Made by a program: the position numbers and the translations under genes. A stretch of 64,000 bases of DNA, taken from positions 19,186 to 83,185 of the forward strand of contig NZ_JACHXI010000020.1 in the NCBI RefSeq assembly GCF_014191985.1, given 5' to 3'. The DNA is from Azomonas macrocytogenes (GTDB taxonomy: Bacteria > Pseudomonadota > Gammaproteobacteria > Pseudomonadales > Pseudomonadaceae). The notes beneath the pieces are model-generated. The model saw only the letters and a list, made by a program, of their open reading frames with translations, ran no database searches and was not told the DNA's origin. This document shows positions 54,822-64,000 of this stretch, one piece after another (positions within the stretch are counted from its first letter, which is position 1; each line of letters begins with the position of its first letter).

Positions 54822-55640
54822 ATGTCCGAGCAGACCCCTCCGCGATTCATCGGCCGCTTGTCTTTGGAAACCGAAATCGGAACCTTTTCCGATAAACGCA
54901 TCCGGTTGCTCGAAATGATCGACGAGTATGGCTCCATCAACCAGGCAGCCAAGGCCGTTCCCTTATCCTATAAAGCAGCCTGGGACGCTATCGATGCCAT
55001 GAACAATATGGCTGCGCAGCCTTTGGTCGTACGGGTCAGCGGGGGTCGCCAGGGTGGGGGGACGCAGCTTACCGAGCATGGGCGCCGCCTGATCGCTATG
55101 TATCGTGCCTTGGAAATCGAATATCAGGCCGCCCTCGATCTTCTCACCGAGCGCCTGGCGCATATCCAGGCAGGCGATATCCAGGAATTTCAGTCCTTGA
55201 TGCGCAAGATTTCGTTGCGCACCAGTGCCCGCAACCAGTTTTCCGGGGTAGTCATCGGTTTGCGTGATGGTGGGGTGGATTATGAAGTGGATCTGCGGAT
55301 CGATGATGAATCCGAGATCGTCGCGATCATTACCAAGGAGAGTGCCGAAAACCTGCAGTTGGGCATCGGTAAGGAAGTGGTCGCCCTGGTCAAGTCTTCA
55401 TCGGTGATCCTGAATGCCGAACCTGGCCTGGCCTTGACGGCTCGCAACCAGTTATGGGGCGAAGTCGCCGATATCCATCGTGGCTCGGTAAATGACGAGA
55501 TAACCCTGCGCTTGCCATCCGGGCGTAGCGTTACCGCGGTTGTCAGCCATGAAAGTTGTCTGAATATGGAACTGGCAGTCGGCAAGCGAGCCTGTGCGGC
55601 ATTCAAGGCATCCAGCGTAATTCTGGCAGTCTATGGTTGA
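54822..55640 (+). CDS. modE: ModE-type molybdate-responsive transcriptional regulator
   Basis: A 272-residue protein. Residues 1-125 are the winged-helix LysR-like domain of ModE (IDEYGSINQAAKAVPLSYKAAWDAID, GGRQGGGTQLTEHGRRLI). Two MOP/TOBE molybdate-binding domains follow: SARNQFSGVVIGLRDGGVD...(~residues 132-200) and TARNQLWGEVADIHRGSVND (~205-272), each with the SARNQ/TARNQ-type start. The ATG at 54822 follows AGGAAA; a longer in-frame open stretch upstream has no homology. No modABC lies within the window, so its gene targets may be elsewhere. Confidence 0.92.
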   Translation: MSEQTPPRFIGRLSLETEIGTFSDKRIRLLEMIDEYGSINQAAKAVPLSYKAAWDAIDAMNNMAAQPLVVRVSGGRQGGGTQLTEHGRRLIAMYRALEIEYQAALDLLTERLAHIQAGDIQEFQSLMRKISLRTSARNQFSGVVIGLRDGGVDYEVDLRIDDESEIVAIITKESAENLQLGIGKEVVALVKSSSVILNAEPGLALTARNQLWGEVADIHRGSVNDEITLRLPSGRSVTAVVSHESCLNMELAVGKRACAAFKASSVILAVYG

Positions 55641-55679
55641 GGTGGTAATTTTCTCTCGATTCTCGGAGCTAGAGAAGCC

Positions 55680-56267
55680 ATGCCTCGCGCGTACTGCCCC
55701 CGTTGCCAGCGTCCGGACAGCTATTGCTTGTGCTCGCTGATTCCATGCTTGCCGAGCCGTACTCGGGTATTGATCCTGCAACATCCAAGCGAAACCCGGC
55801 ATGCTTTGAATACGGCTCGGCTGGCAGCATTGAGCCTGGAAAATGCCGAGTTACGGATCGGTGAACAGTTTGCCGACCCGTCCATTGTGGACCCGTCGAG
55901 CTACCTGCTGTTTCCCGGCCCGGAAGCTGTTCCTCTTGCGGAGCTGGCTGGGTCGGCCCGGCCGCTGCGCCTGATCGTGCCGGATGGCACCTGGCGTAAA
56001 GCGCGCAAGCTACTCTATTTGAATCCGGCGTTGGCCGCTTTGCCGCGCGTTTCTCTGCCGGAAGGCGCGGTTTCCCGCTATCGCTTGCGCAAGGCGTCCA
56101 TACCTGGCGCGTTGTCTACTCTTGAGGCGATTGTCACGGCATTGAATCTGCTGGAAGGCACTGGCCGCTTCGATGCATTGCTCAAACCATTTGATGCGTT
56201 GATCGATGGCCAGATTCGGGCCATGGGCGAGAATATTTTTCGACGTAACCATGATTTCCAGCGCTGA
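55680..56267 (+). CDS. tapT: DTW-domain tRNA-uridine aminocarboxypropyltransferase (TapT/YfiP-like)
   Basis: A 195-residue DTW-domain protein. Two CXXC pairs, YCPRCQRPDSYCLCS, at the start bind a metal. The DTW-type motif appears as VPDGTWRKARKLL (residues ~101-113), followed by LPRVSLPEGAVSRYRLRKA. E. coli TapT/YfiP makes acp3U47 in tRNAs using S-adenosylmethionine. A DGTW spelling instead of DTW is seen in this copy. It follows modE by 39 bases. Confidence 0.9.
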   Translation: MPRAYCPRCQRPDSYCLCSLIPCLPSRTRVLILQHPSETRHALNTARLAALSLENAELRIGEQFADPSIVDPSSYLLFPGPEAVPLAELAGSARPLRLIVPDGTWRKARKLLYLNPALAALPRVSLPEGAVSRYRLRKASIPGALSTLEAIVTALNLLEGTGRFDALLKPFDALIDGQIRAMGENIFRRNHDFQR

Positions 56268-56485
56268 CAGGGCTTCAATCGATTTTCGGGAGCATTGCCA
56301 ATGTGCTGTCAGCAAATATTTTTGCCTACCGCTGTGCATGGAAAAGGGTGGTTCCATAAAATCTGGTAACCCTTTCGGTTCTTATTGAATTTTCCCGTTC
56401 CTGGCGAGTCAGAACAGCGCTCGTCGATAGGCTGGCATCATTATTTCGTTTTTCGTTGCGATCGCTGTCGCTAAGGAAGTGGTAG

Positions 56486-57316
56486 ATGGATCTATGGGCT
56501 GCCGTTCAGGCGCTGATCCTGGGTGTCGTCGAAGGTTTGACTGAGTTTCTTCCAATTTCCAGCACGGGCCACCAGATTATCGTGGCCGATCTGATCGGCT
56601 TTGGCGGAGACAGGGCCCAGGCTTTCAACATCATCATTCAGTTGGGCGCTATCCTGGCGGTCGTCTGGGAGTACCGGCACAAGATTCTTGATATCGTGAC
56701 CGGTTTGCCGAGGGAGGCCCAGGCCCAGCGCTTTACCGTCAATCTGCTGATTGCCTTCCTGCCGGCCGTGGTGCTTGGTGTGATGTTTTCCGATCTGATC
56801 CATCATTACCTGTTCAATCCGATCACCGTGGCTACGGCATTGGTGATCGGCGGCATTGTGATGCTCTGGGCCGAGCGCCGCGAGCATCGCATCAAGGCCG
56901 AGACGGTGGATGATATGACCTGGCAGCTGGCCTTGAAGGTCGGTTGCGCCCAGTGCCTGGCATTGATTCCTGGTACTTCCCGTTCCGGCTCGACCATTAT
57001 TGGCGGTTTGCTGTTCGGCCTTTCGCGCAAGGCCGCGACGGAGTTCTCCTTCTTTCTCGCCATGCCGACCATGGTCGGGGCGGCGGTCTACTCGGGGTTC
57101 AAATACCGCGATCTGTTCCAGCAGAGCGACCTGCCGATATTCGCCATCGGCTTTATCACTTCTTTTATTTTCGCCATGCTTGCGGTGCGTGCGCTGCTCA
57201 AGTTCATCGGCAATCACAGCTATGCGGCCTTCGCCTGGTACCGGATCGCCTTCGGCATTTTGATTCTGGCGACCTGGCAGCTGGGCGTGATCAACTGGAG
57301 CACGGCGGTGGCTTGA
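56486..57316 (+). CDS. uppP: Undecaprenyl-diphosphatase (UppP/BacA)
   Basis: A 276-residue membrane enzyme that recycles undecaprenyl diphosphate to the monophosphate carrier used in peptidoglycan and polysaccharide synthesis. The two active-site motifs are [19 protein letters not shown] (residues ~14-32) and [21 protein letters not shown] (~153-175). About seven hydrophobic helices are visible. It supplies the lipid carrier consumed by the exopolysaccharide locus 13 kb away, but it is not in the same operon. Convergent with xthA. Confidence 0.96.
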   Translation: MDLWAAVQALILGVVEGLTEFLPISSTGHQIIVADLIGFGGDRAQAFNIIIQLGAILAVVWEYRHKILDIVTGLPREAQAQRFTVNLLIAFLPAVVLGVMFSDLIHHYLFNPITVATALVIGGIVMLWAERREHRIKAETVDDMTWQLALKVGCAQCLALIPGTSRSGSTIIGGLLFGLSRKAATEFSFFLAMPTMVGAAVYSGFKYRDLFQQSDLPIFAIGFITSFIFAMLAVRALLKFIGNHSYAAFAWYRIAFGILILATWQLGVINWSTAVA

Positions 57317-57364
57317 GCGTACGATGGCGCAGGAGGATCGTCTGCGCCCGTTCGGCATTTCGTT

Positions 57365-58177
57365 TCAGTCCAGCTCGACCCAGATGGGGCAATGATCCGA
57401 GGGTTTCTCCATGGCACGCAGATCATAGTCCACTCCCGCGTCTTTGAGCCTGGCTTGCAAGGCCGTCGAAGTCAGGATCAGGTCGATCCGCAGTCCGCGC
57501 CGGGGATTATCCTCGAAGCCGCGGCTGCGGTAATCGAACCAGCTGAAACGGTCGCTCACTTCAGGGTACAAGGCGCGAAAGCTGTCTTGCAGGCCCCAGG
57601 CCTTGAGCTTGCCCATCCATTCGCGCTCTTCCGGTAGAAAGCTGCATTTACCGGTACGCAGCCAGCGTTTGGCATTGGTTTCACCTATTCCTATATCGCA
57701 ATCCTCCGGCGAAATATTGAAATCGCCCATGAGCGCCAGCGGCGCGTCGGCGGCGAAGCTCTGCTCCAGCATGGCTTGCAGGTCGGCGTAGAAACGCGTC
57801 TTGGCTGGAAATTTGACCGGATGATCGCGGCTTTCACCTTGCGGAAAATAACCGTTCATTACTGTGATGGGGTTACCTCCGGCATCGGCGAAACGCCCCC
57901 AAATGAAGCGCTTTTGCGACGCTTCGCCATCGTTCGCGAACCCCTTGTGGATCTCCAGAGGCGGCTGGCGTGACAGCAGGGCGACGCCGTAATGGCCTTT
58001 CTGGCCATGGAAGTGAACGTGATACCCCAAGGCCTCGATTTGCGTCTGGGGAAATTGTTCATCTGCGACCTTGGTTTCCTGCAAACCAATGATGTCTGGA
58101 CGATGTCTATCGATCAGTGCCTGTAATTGATGCGGTCTTGCACGCAATCCGTTGATATTGAAGGAAACGAGTTTCAT
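57365..58177 (-). CDS. xthA: Exodeoxyribonuclease III
   Basis: A 270-residue endonuclease/exonuclease/phosphatase-fold enzyme that cuts abasic sites and degrades DNA 3' to 5' in base-excision repair. The start [15 protein letters not shown] at 58177 is family-typical. [10 protein letters not shown] (metal-binding Glu), [34 protein letters not shown] and the C-terminal [11 protein letters not shown] hold the catalytic residues. The open frame extends 84 codons upstream, but that part is out of the family. It is divergent from tamA. Confidence 0.97.
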   Translation of the reverse strand: MKLVSFNINGLRARPHQLQALIDRHRPDIIGLQETKVADEQFPQTQIEALGYHVHFHGQKGHYGVALLSRQPPLEIHKGFANDGEASQKRFIWGRFADAGGNPITVMNGYFPQGESRDHPVKFPAKTRFYADLQAMLEQSFAADAPLALMGDFNISPEDCDIGIGETNAKRWLRTGKCSFLPEEREWMGKLKAWGLQDSFRALYPEVSDRFSWFDYRSRGFEDNPRRGLRIDLILTSTALQARLKDAGVDYDLRAMEKPSDHCPIWVELD

Positions 58178-58301
58178 TGTGTGGCTTCCGCGAAAAATCG
58201 GGATTTTAGCTGTCTCTGCAGGTAATCGCGCGCTATCCATTTCTCCTTCATCATGTTCGAAAGGGCAAGCCAGCCGCTCAAGCATGCTAGTATCAATAAC
58301 C

Positions 58302-60029
58302 ATGCATATCAGAACATGGCAGGTGTTTGCCTGGGTTGGTCTATTGTCGCTTGTACCTGCGAGCGCAATGGCGGCGGAACTGGAAGTCCGTATCAAGCCC
58401 GGCAATGCCAGGTTGAAAGAAAACGTCACGAATCACGTCGGTGACCTGGGCAACCGGGACGAAGAGCAGTTGCTGCGCTACAGCTCCATCGCCCATAGGC
58501 AGGCAGAGCAGGCACTGCAGGCGCTTGGATATTACCAGGGACGGATTCAAACCGAAGTGCGTGGTGGCAGCACTCCCCGGCTGATCATCAGGATCGATGC
58601 CGGATCGCCGGTACGCCTGCGTAACGTCTCGGTGCGTATCGAAGGCGATGCTACGCAACTGAGCGATTTCAAGGGAATCGGCGATTCGCTCAAACCAGGC
58701 GCCATTCTCGATCACGGCGTCTATGAAGAAACCAAGCAGCAGATCCTCAACCTGGCATCCCGCTACGGTTTCTTCGCCGGGCGCTTTACTCGCCAGCGTC
58801 TGGTGGTGGATCCTGCCGCAGGTAAGGCTGATATCGAGCTGCTCTACGACAGTGGTCCTCGTTACCGGCTGGGTGAGGTTGCCTTCAATGGGGACGATCC
58901 TTTCGACAAGGATCTGTTACAGCGCATGGTGCCTTTCAAACGCGATACTCCTTACGACTCAAGCCTGATCGTCGACTTGAACCAGGCGTTGCAATCCAGC
59001 GGTTATTTCGATGGCGTGCGGGTGGATGCCAACCCGGCCATGGCGAAGGATCAGCGTATTCCCGTCGCTGTCCAGTTGACGACCAAGGAGCCGCGTACGC
59101 TCGGGGTCGGCCTGGGATTCTCCACTGATATCGGACCGCGCCTGAGCTTCGACTGGGAACGCCACTGGGTCAACCCTGAAGGACACAGCTACGGTGCTCA
59201 GATGGAGCTTTCCGATCCCCGGCAGAACATCGGTTTCTGGTATGAAATACCGCTCGATCCGCCGCTGACCAATAAGCTGCGCTACGCCGGCGGCTACCAG
59301 TATCAGGAAATCGCCGGGACCGACAGCAAGAGCAGCCTGTTGACGCTTGGCCCGGAGTGGCACAGCCAATACGAGAACGGCTGGCAGCGGGTGCTTTCGC
59401 TGAAGTGGCTGAACGAGGATTATCACCGGGGTGACGACTCCGGTTCCAGTACCTTCCTGATGCCTGGCGTCGCCTTCAATTACATGCGCAGCGACAACCG
59501 GATCAATCCGAGCCAGGGCTATCGGCTGGAGTTCAAACTGTCCGCCGCCAAGGATGGGGTGCTGTCGAATGCCGACCTGCTGCGTAGCGAAATGCTGTTC
59601 AAGGGGCTCACTACACTCTGGAAGCGACACCGTTTCCTTGGGCGAATCCAGTTGGGTGGCAACCTGACCGACGAGTACAAATCCATTCCGCCGTCGCTAC
59701 GCTTCTTTGCCGGTGGCGATCAGAGTGTGCGGGGTTACGATTATCAGGACTTGTCGCCGACCAATTCCGACAACGACAGGATCGGTGGGCGCTTCATGGT
59801 CGCGGCCAGTGCCGAATATCAGTATTCGCTCACCGATAAATGGCGGATCGCCTCTTTTATCGACCAGGGTAATGCCTTCAATTCGCTGGATGCGCCCGCT
59901 CTGAAGACCAGCGTCGGCATGGGCGTCCGTTGGGTTTCCCCGGTCGGCCCGATACGGGTCGATCTGGCCCAGCCGCTGGATGATGGTGGCGGGATTCACT
60001 TCCACTTCTCGATGGGGCCGGAGTTGTGA
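58302..60029 (+). CDS. tamA: Translocation and assembly module outer-membrane protein TamA
   Basis: A 575-residue Omp85-family protein. The start at 58302 gives a signal peptide [16 protein letters not shown]...AMAAELE. Three POTRA domains occupy ~residues 25-260, and the 16-stranded barrel runs from ~270 to the end. [16 protein letters not shown] near residue 475 is the family loop-6 motif (RGY). TamA with TamB helps insert autotransporters and supports phospholipid traffic between membranes. The stop overlaps the GTG start of tamB by four bases, so the two are coupled. Confidence 0.95.
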   Translation: MHIRTWQVFAWVGLLSLVPASAMAAELEVRIKPGNARLKENVTNHVGDLGNRDEEQLLRYSSIAHRQAEQALQALGYYQGRIQTEVRGGSTPRLIIRIDAGSPVRLRNVSVRIEGDATQLSDFKGIGDSLKPGAILDHGVYEETKQQILNLASRYGFFAGRFTRQRLVVDPAAGKADIELLYDSGPRYRLGEVAFNGDDPFDKDLLQRMVPFKRDTPYDSSLIVDLNQALQSSGYFDGVRVDANPAMAKDQRIPVAVQLTTKEPRTLGVGLGFSTDIGPRLSFDWERHWVNPEGHSYGAQMELSDPRQNIGFWYEIPLDPPLTNKLRYAGGYQYQEIAGTDSKSSLLTLGPEWHSQYENGWQRVLSLKWLNEDYHRGDDSGSSTFLMPGVAFNYMRSDNRINPSQGYRLEFKLSAAKDGVLSNADLLRSEMLFKGLTTLWKRHRFLGRIQLGGNLTDEYKSIPPSLRFFAGGDQSVRGYDYQDLSPTNSDNDRIGGRFMVAASAEYQYSLTDKWRIASFIDQGNAFNSLDAPALKTSVGMGVRWVSPVGPIRVDLAQPLDDGGGIHFHFSMGPEL

Positions 60030-63000
60030 AACGCATAGCCAGGATTTTCGGCTGGAGTCTTCTTGGTCTGTCATCGGTACTGATCGGTGGTGTCGCTACA
60101 CTCCTGGGCACCACTGCCGGCAGTCGCTGGGTATTGGAGCGTGTACCGGGATTGCAGGTCGAGCAGTTCGGCGGTCGCCTGGGCGGTCGCTGGCAGGCTG
60201 CCCGTCTGCTCTGGACCCAGGACGGCAGCCGTGTAGAGGTGATGTCGCCGGTCTTCGACTGGAAACCGTCCTGCCTGCTGCAACTGACGCTTTGCGTGAA
60301 CGAATTGCAGACCGGCGACATCGATCTGGTTTTTCCGTCAAGCCCCGATGATGAGGCGGCCAGCGAGCCTTTCAGCCTGCCGGACATCAAGCTGCCTGTA
60401 GCCTTGGCGGTAGGCCGGATCGAAATCGGTCAGCTGCGTTTCAATACGACTGAGCAATTACAGAGCTTGCTGCTGACGGCCGACTGGCAGCAGGACGGGA
60501 TCGAAATCCGCACTCTGCAAGTTCGGCGCGAAGACTTGCAATTGGGCCTGCATGGGCGATTGCAACCCAGTGGCGCCTGGCCGTTGCAACTGCAAGGCGA
60601 AGCATCGTTGGCAGGCCTGGTGCAGCGGGACTGGAAGGTATCGCTCGGTATCGATGGCACGCTGCGCGAGCGGATCGACCTCAAGGTCGATAGTCAGGGG
60701 TACTTCAACGGGCGCCTGGCCGGTCGCCTGAGTCCGCTGGATGAAGCCTTGCCAGCGGAAATCCGTCTGACAGCAGATTCCTTCAAGGCCAGCCCCGAGC
60801 TACCGGATACCCTGACCTTGAAGGAGCTGGAACTGACCGCCAAAGGCGATCTGAAAACCGGTTATCAGCTGCTCGGAACCGCGTTGCTGCCAGGGCAGGG
60901 CGGTGCCGTGCGCCTGGCGTTGGACGGGCTGGTGGATAGCAAAGGTGCCAGGCTCGATCAGCTCGAACTGGATGCCGGAAACAAGCGTCGATTGCTGGTG
61001 CGGGGTAAGGCCGATTGGCAGCAGGCTCTCAAGGCCCAGGCCAGGCTCGACTGGCACGAGTTTCCCTGGCAGCGGCTTTACCCACTTGCCGAGCAGCCGC
61101 CGGTCGATCTGCGCAATCTGACTGCGCAGGTCAATTACGATGACGGTAACTATCAGGGCAATTTCGCTGCCGCGCTGCAAGGGCCGGCGGGCGATTTCAC
61201 GCTCAAAAGTCCGTTCGACGGCACTCTGCAGCGCCTGAATTTGCCACAGCTGGAACTGGTTGCCGGGCAAGGCAAGGCTAGCGGCAATGTGACGGTTGGC
61301 TTCGCCAATGGTATCGACTGGAAAACCCGGTTGCAGTTGAGTTCGCTGAACCCTGCCTACTGGGTTGCCGAACTGCCGGGTAATCTGGGTGGATTACTGG
61401 TCAGCCAGGGAACGTTGCGTAATGAGACGCTTGCGGCCCAGATCGAACTCGGCCTGAACGGGCGCTTGCGCAAGCAGCCTACCGATCTGCGCCTGCAGGC
61501 TTCCGGCGAGGGTAATCGGTGGGATCTGGCCGATCTGCAATTCCGTTTTGGTGATAACCGGATCCAGGGCAAGGGCTGCTGGGCTGAGCGACTGGCCGGT
61601 CAGCTGGATTTGAATCTACCGCGCCTGGCTCAGGTGTGGCCCGGCCTGACCGGACAGGTAAAAGGGCGGCTCGAGCTGTCCGGTACGGCAACAGCGCCGC
61701 AAGGACAACTTAACCTGAACGGACAAGGGCTGGCTTTCGCGGAGCAACGCTTGCGCCAGATGACGCTGGCGGCTTCGCTGAATCCGGGTGAAAGGCTGAA
61801 GCTGGCTCTGGATGCCAAGGGTGTGAGCAGCGCTGGCAAGGATTATGGTCAGTTGACTATTACTGCCGAGGGTACGCGTGAGCGGCACGCAGCCAACCTG
61901 ACGCTGCAAGGCGCTGTGCTGGATCTGGCACTGGCCGTGGATGGCAGTTTGCGTGGCCAGGATTGGCGTGGTCGCCTTGCCAGTGTCAACCTGGCTGCCA
62001 GCGGACAGAAATGGGCGCTGCGCCAGCCGACGGCAATCGAGCGCTTGGGCAATGGTCGCCTGACGCTGGCAGCCCACTGCTGGGATTCCGGACCGGCCAG
62101 TCTCTGTGCGGAAAGCCAACGCCTGATGCCTGAGCCGCAATTGCGCTACCGCCTGCGCAATTTCCCGTTGGCAAGCCTTGCCCAATTCATGCCGGACGAT
62201 TTTGCCTGGAAGGGCGATTTGAACGCCGATCTCAAGCTGGATCTGCCCAAGTCCGGCCCGAATGGAAGTATCCGGATCGATGCTGGTCCCGGTGTCCTGC
62301 GCATGCGGGAGCGGGACAACTGGCTGGATTTTCCCTATCAGACCTTGTCGATCGATAGTCAGTTGAAGCCGCACCAGGTGGATACCCATCTCACTTTCCA
62401 GGGTAATGCCCTGGGGACTTTGCAAGCGAATGTCATCATCGACCCACGAGGTGAGACCAAGCCACTGAGTGGCGATTTCCAACTGAGCGGGGTCGATCTC
62501 GCTACGGCGCGTCCTTTCGTCCCGCAGGTCGATCGCCTGGAAGGCAAGCTCAACGGCAACGGTCGTTTGGGCGGTACCTTGCAAAAACCGCAGGTGAATG
62601 GACAGTTGATCCTGAGCAACGGTGTGATTGCAGGCAATCAATTGCCGACCAGCCTGGAGAACCTGCAGGTAAGGTTGGGAATCCAGGGCGAGCTACTGCG
62701 TATCGACGGCTCCTGGCAAAGCGGCAAGCAAGGCCGGGGACGGATCGATGGCACCCTGGCCTGGGCCGATGCTCTGGCGCTCGATATGACTGTCAGTGGT
62801 CAGCATTTGCCGATAGCCGTCGAGCCCTATGCCGAGCTCGATGTCACTCCGACCTTGAAGATCGGCCTGGCTGGAGAGCGCCTGACCGTCACCGGCAAGG
62901 TCGAGGTCCCGCGCGGGCAGATCACCGTCCGTCAGCTCCCGCCTTCAACAGTGAGTGTTTCCAGCGATACCGTGATAGTCGGAGATGAGACCAAAAAAGC

Positions 63001-63709
63001 AGCACCGTCCTTGCAGGTCGCCATGGACATCGATGTCGTGGTCGGCAAGGAAAAGCTGACCTTTTCCGGTTTCGGTCTCGAAGCCAATCTGGCCGGTTAC
63101 ATGCATATTGGCGATAACCTCGACGGACGCGGCGAGCTGAACCTGAACAACGGCCGTTACAAGGCCTATGGCCAGAACTTGAGCGTGCGTCGTGCACGTT
63201 TGCTGTTCATTGGCTCGCTGACCCAGCCGTACCTCGATATCGAAGCGGTCAGGACCATCAGCAGCGAAAGCGTGGTGGCAGGCTTGCACATTGCCGGCAA
63301 TGCGGCACAGCCGACGGTCACCGTCTTTTCCGAACCGACGATGGCTCAGGAACAGGCGCTTTCCTACCTGATCACCGGGCATGCATTGGGGGGTGATGCC
63401 GACGACAGCAATCTTGTTGCCCGTGCTGCCTTGGGGTTGGGGCTGGCGGGTAGCGCCTCGATCACCGGCGCGCTGGCCCAGACCCTGGGGTTCCAGGATT
63501 TCGAACTGGATAGCCAGGGTACGGGCGATGCGACCAGTGTGGTGGCCAGCGGCAAAATCAATGACCGGTTATCGCTGCGCTATGGCTTCGGCGTCTTCGA
63601 ACCCAGCAGTACCATCGGTCTGCGCTATCGCTTGACGCAAAGTATCTTTCTTGAGGCGGTAAGCGGCCTGGCTAGTTCGCTCGATCTGTTTTATCGCAAG
63701 AGCTTTTGA
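60026..63709 (+). CDS. tamB: Translocation and assembly module inner-membrane protein TamB
   Basis: A 1227-residue AsmA-like protein. GTG start at 60026 ([23 protein letters not shown]), giving an N-terminal anchor helix at residues ~8-28. The rest is a long beta-groove of repeated AsmA/DUF490-type segments, with the DUF490/TamB C-terminal domain in the last ~350 residues (NNGRYKAYGQNLSVRRARLLFIG, GNAAQPTVTVFSEPTMAQEQALSYLITG) and the final strand ending FYRKSF. It spans the periplasm and works with TamA. Length fits TamB. Confidence 0.95.
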   Translation: MKRIARIFGWSLLGLSSVLIGGVATLLGTTAGSRWVLERVPGLQVEQFGGRLGGRWQAARLLWTQDGSRVEVMSPVFDWKPSCLLQLTLCVNELQTGDIDLVFPSSPDDEAASEPFSLPDIKLPVALAVGRIEIGQLRFNTTEQLQSLLLTADWQQDGIEIRTLQVRREDLQLGLHGRLQPSGAWPLQLQGEASLAGLVQRDWKVSLGIDGTLRERIDLKVDSQGYFNGRLAGRLSPLDEALPAEIRLTADSFKASPELPDTLTLKELELTAKGDLKTGYQLLGTALLPGQGGAVRLALDGLVDSKGARLDQLELDAGNKRRLLVRGKADWQQALKAQARLDWHEFPWQRLYPLAEQPPVDLRNLTAQVNYDDGNYQGNFAAALQGPAGDFTLKSPFDGTLQRLNLPQLELVAGQGKASGNVTVGFANGIDWKTRLQLSSLNPAYWVAELPGNLGGLLVSQGTLRNETLAAQIELGLNGRLRKQPTDLRLQASGEGNRWDLADLQFRFGDNRIQGKGCWAERLAGQLDLNLPRLAQVWPGLTGQVKGRLELSGTATAPQGQLNLNGQGLAFAEQRLRQMTLAASLNPGERLKLALDAKGVSSAGKDYGQLTITAEGTRERHAANLTLQGAVLDLALAVDGSLRGQDWRGRLASVNLAASGQKWALRQPTAIERLGNGRLTLAAHCWDSGPASLCAESQRLMPEPQLRYRLRNFPLASLAQFMPDDFAWKGDLNADLKLDLPKSGPNGSIRIDAGPGVLRMRERDNWLDFPYQTLSIDSQLKPHQVDTHLTFQGNALGTLQANVIIDPRGETKPLSGDFQLSGVDLATARPFVPQVDRLEGKLNGNGRLGGTLQKPQVNGQLILSNGVIAGNQLPTSLENLQVRLGIQGELLRIDGSWQSGKQGRGRIDGTLAWADALALDMTVSGQHLPIAVEPYAELDVTPTLKIGLAGERLTVTGKVEVPRGQITVRQLPPSTVSVSSDTVIVGDETKKAAPSLQVAMDIDVVVGKEKLTFSGFGLEANLAGYMHIGDNLDGRGELNLNNGRYKAYGQNLSVRRARLLFIGSLTQPYLDIEAVRTISSESVVAGLHIAGNAAQPTVTVFSEPTMAQEQALSYLITGHALGGDADDSNLVARAALGLGLAGSASITGALAQTLGFQDFELDSQGTGDATSVVASGKINDRLSLRYGFGVFEPSSTIGLRYRLTQSIFLEAVSGLASSLDLFYRKSF

Positions 63710-63777
63710 GGTTTCGCGGCATGCATGCGTATCAGCGTGAGCCGGTGTTGGTATTGCATGTGTTCCTTGAGGCCGCC

Positions 63778-64000
63778 TTACCAGGATTGGCGATCTACGA
63801 TGGGACAATTGATCCTGTGAATAAAGGGTTCATCCCGATTTTCGATCAAATGTTGTGCGGCCTGGCGACCCATTTCGTAATAAGGGAGTTGCACGGTGGT
63901 CAGTGGTGGATAGAACAGCTCGGCAACGCCTACCATGTTGTCGTAGCCGAGTATTGCTATATCGGCAGGAATACGCAGGCCACGGCTGAGCAGGTATTGG
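63778..64000 (-). CDS. LacI-family repressor, C-terminal part (RbsR-like)
   Basis: The frame is open from the window edge to a TAA at 63778-63780, giving the last ~73 residues of a LacI/PurR-family regulator. Segments LRIPADIAILGYDNMVGVAEL and LTTVQLPYYEMGRQAAQHLIE match the sugar-binding domain end, closest to ribose repressors (RbsR) in my reading. The DNA-binding head is outside the window. It is convergent with tamB. Confidence 0.85.
   Translation of the reverse strand, partial: QYLLSRGLRIPADIAILGYDNMVGVAELFYPPLTTVQLPYYEMGRQAAQHLIENRDEPFIHRINCPIVDRQSW

Noticed and set aside
61616..62641. 341-codon minus-strand frame inside tamB
   Set aside because: It is antisense to the long AsmA-like coding frame, with no supporting motif.

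Overview
The window looks like a chromosome segment of a gammaproteobacterium in the Pseudomonadaceae, probably on the Pseudomonas/Azotobacter side of the family. Housekeeping genes (rdgC, dapE, dapD, csdA-csdE-tcdA, uup, cysK, tamA-tamB, an SLC5-type sensor kinase) have Pseudomonas-like lengths and sequences. The hydrogenase cluster has the gene order I recall for the Azotobacter hoxKGZMLOQRTV-hypABFCDE locus. The family assignment comes from protein recognition, not a database search. There is no rRNA, CRISPR array, prophage or intact IS.

Layout. 1-6.4 kb: the 5' part of a membrane sensor kinase, a GNAT acetyltransferase, rdgC, a tRNA-Val/tRNA-Asp pair with promoter and terminator, an FKBP prolyl isomerase lipoprotein and a sirtuin. 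6.4-21.2 kb: after an AT-rich leader comes a contiguous, co-directional cluster for an uptake [NiFe] hydrogenase (hupSLCDFGHIJK, then hypABFCDE), closed by a bidirectional terminator and a convergent hupE/ureJ nickel-permease-like gene. The small subunit carries both extra cysteines of oxygen-tolerant enzymes. 21.2-28.6 kb: cold-shock protein, two lineage-type hypothetical proteins, dapE, a MITE-like palindromic element, tcdA, csdE, csdA, dapD and an ArsC/YffB-like gene. 28.9-43.5 kb: a minus-strand Wzx/Wzy-type exopolysaccharide locus. In transcription order: WcaJ-like initiating transferase, Wzb, Wzc, GH5 hydrolase, pyruvyl transferase, Wzx flippase, FrhB/FdhB-like iron-sulfur protein, Wzy polymerase, GT2 and WecG/TagA glycosyltransferases, Wza and a VanZ-like protein. 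43.5-64 kb: ordinary housekeeping genes (YegS-like kinase, Slt, Uup, Usp, class II amidotransferase, VWA/MoxR pair, cysK, ModE, DTW-domain protein, uppP, xthA, tamA-tamB, end of an RbsR-like repressor).

How the genes work together. HupS and HupL form the hydrogenase, HupC passes electrons to quinone, HupD matures the large subunit, and HupF-K with HypA-F build and insert the NiFe(CN)2CO centre. In the polysaccharide locus, WcaJ starts the repeat unit on the lipid carrier, two glycosyltransferases extend it, a pyruvyl transferase decorates it, Wzx/Wzy flip and polymerise it, and Wza/Wzb/Wzc export it. The least explained parts are the FrhB-like protein next to the pyruvyl transferase and the gene-poor stretch between wzc and the GH5 gene, which holds a small reading frame broken by a stop codon and several hairpins.
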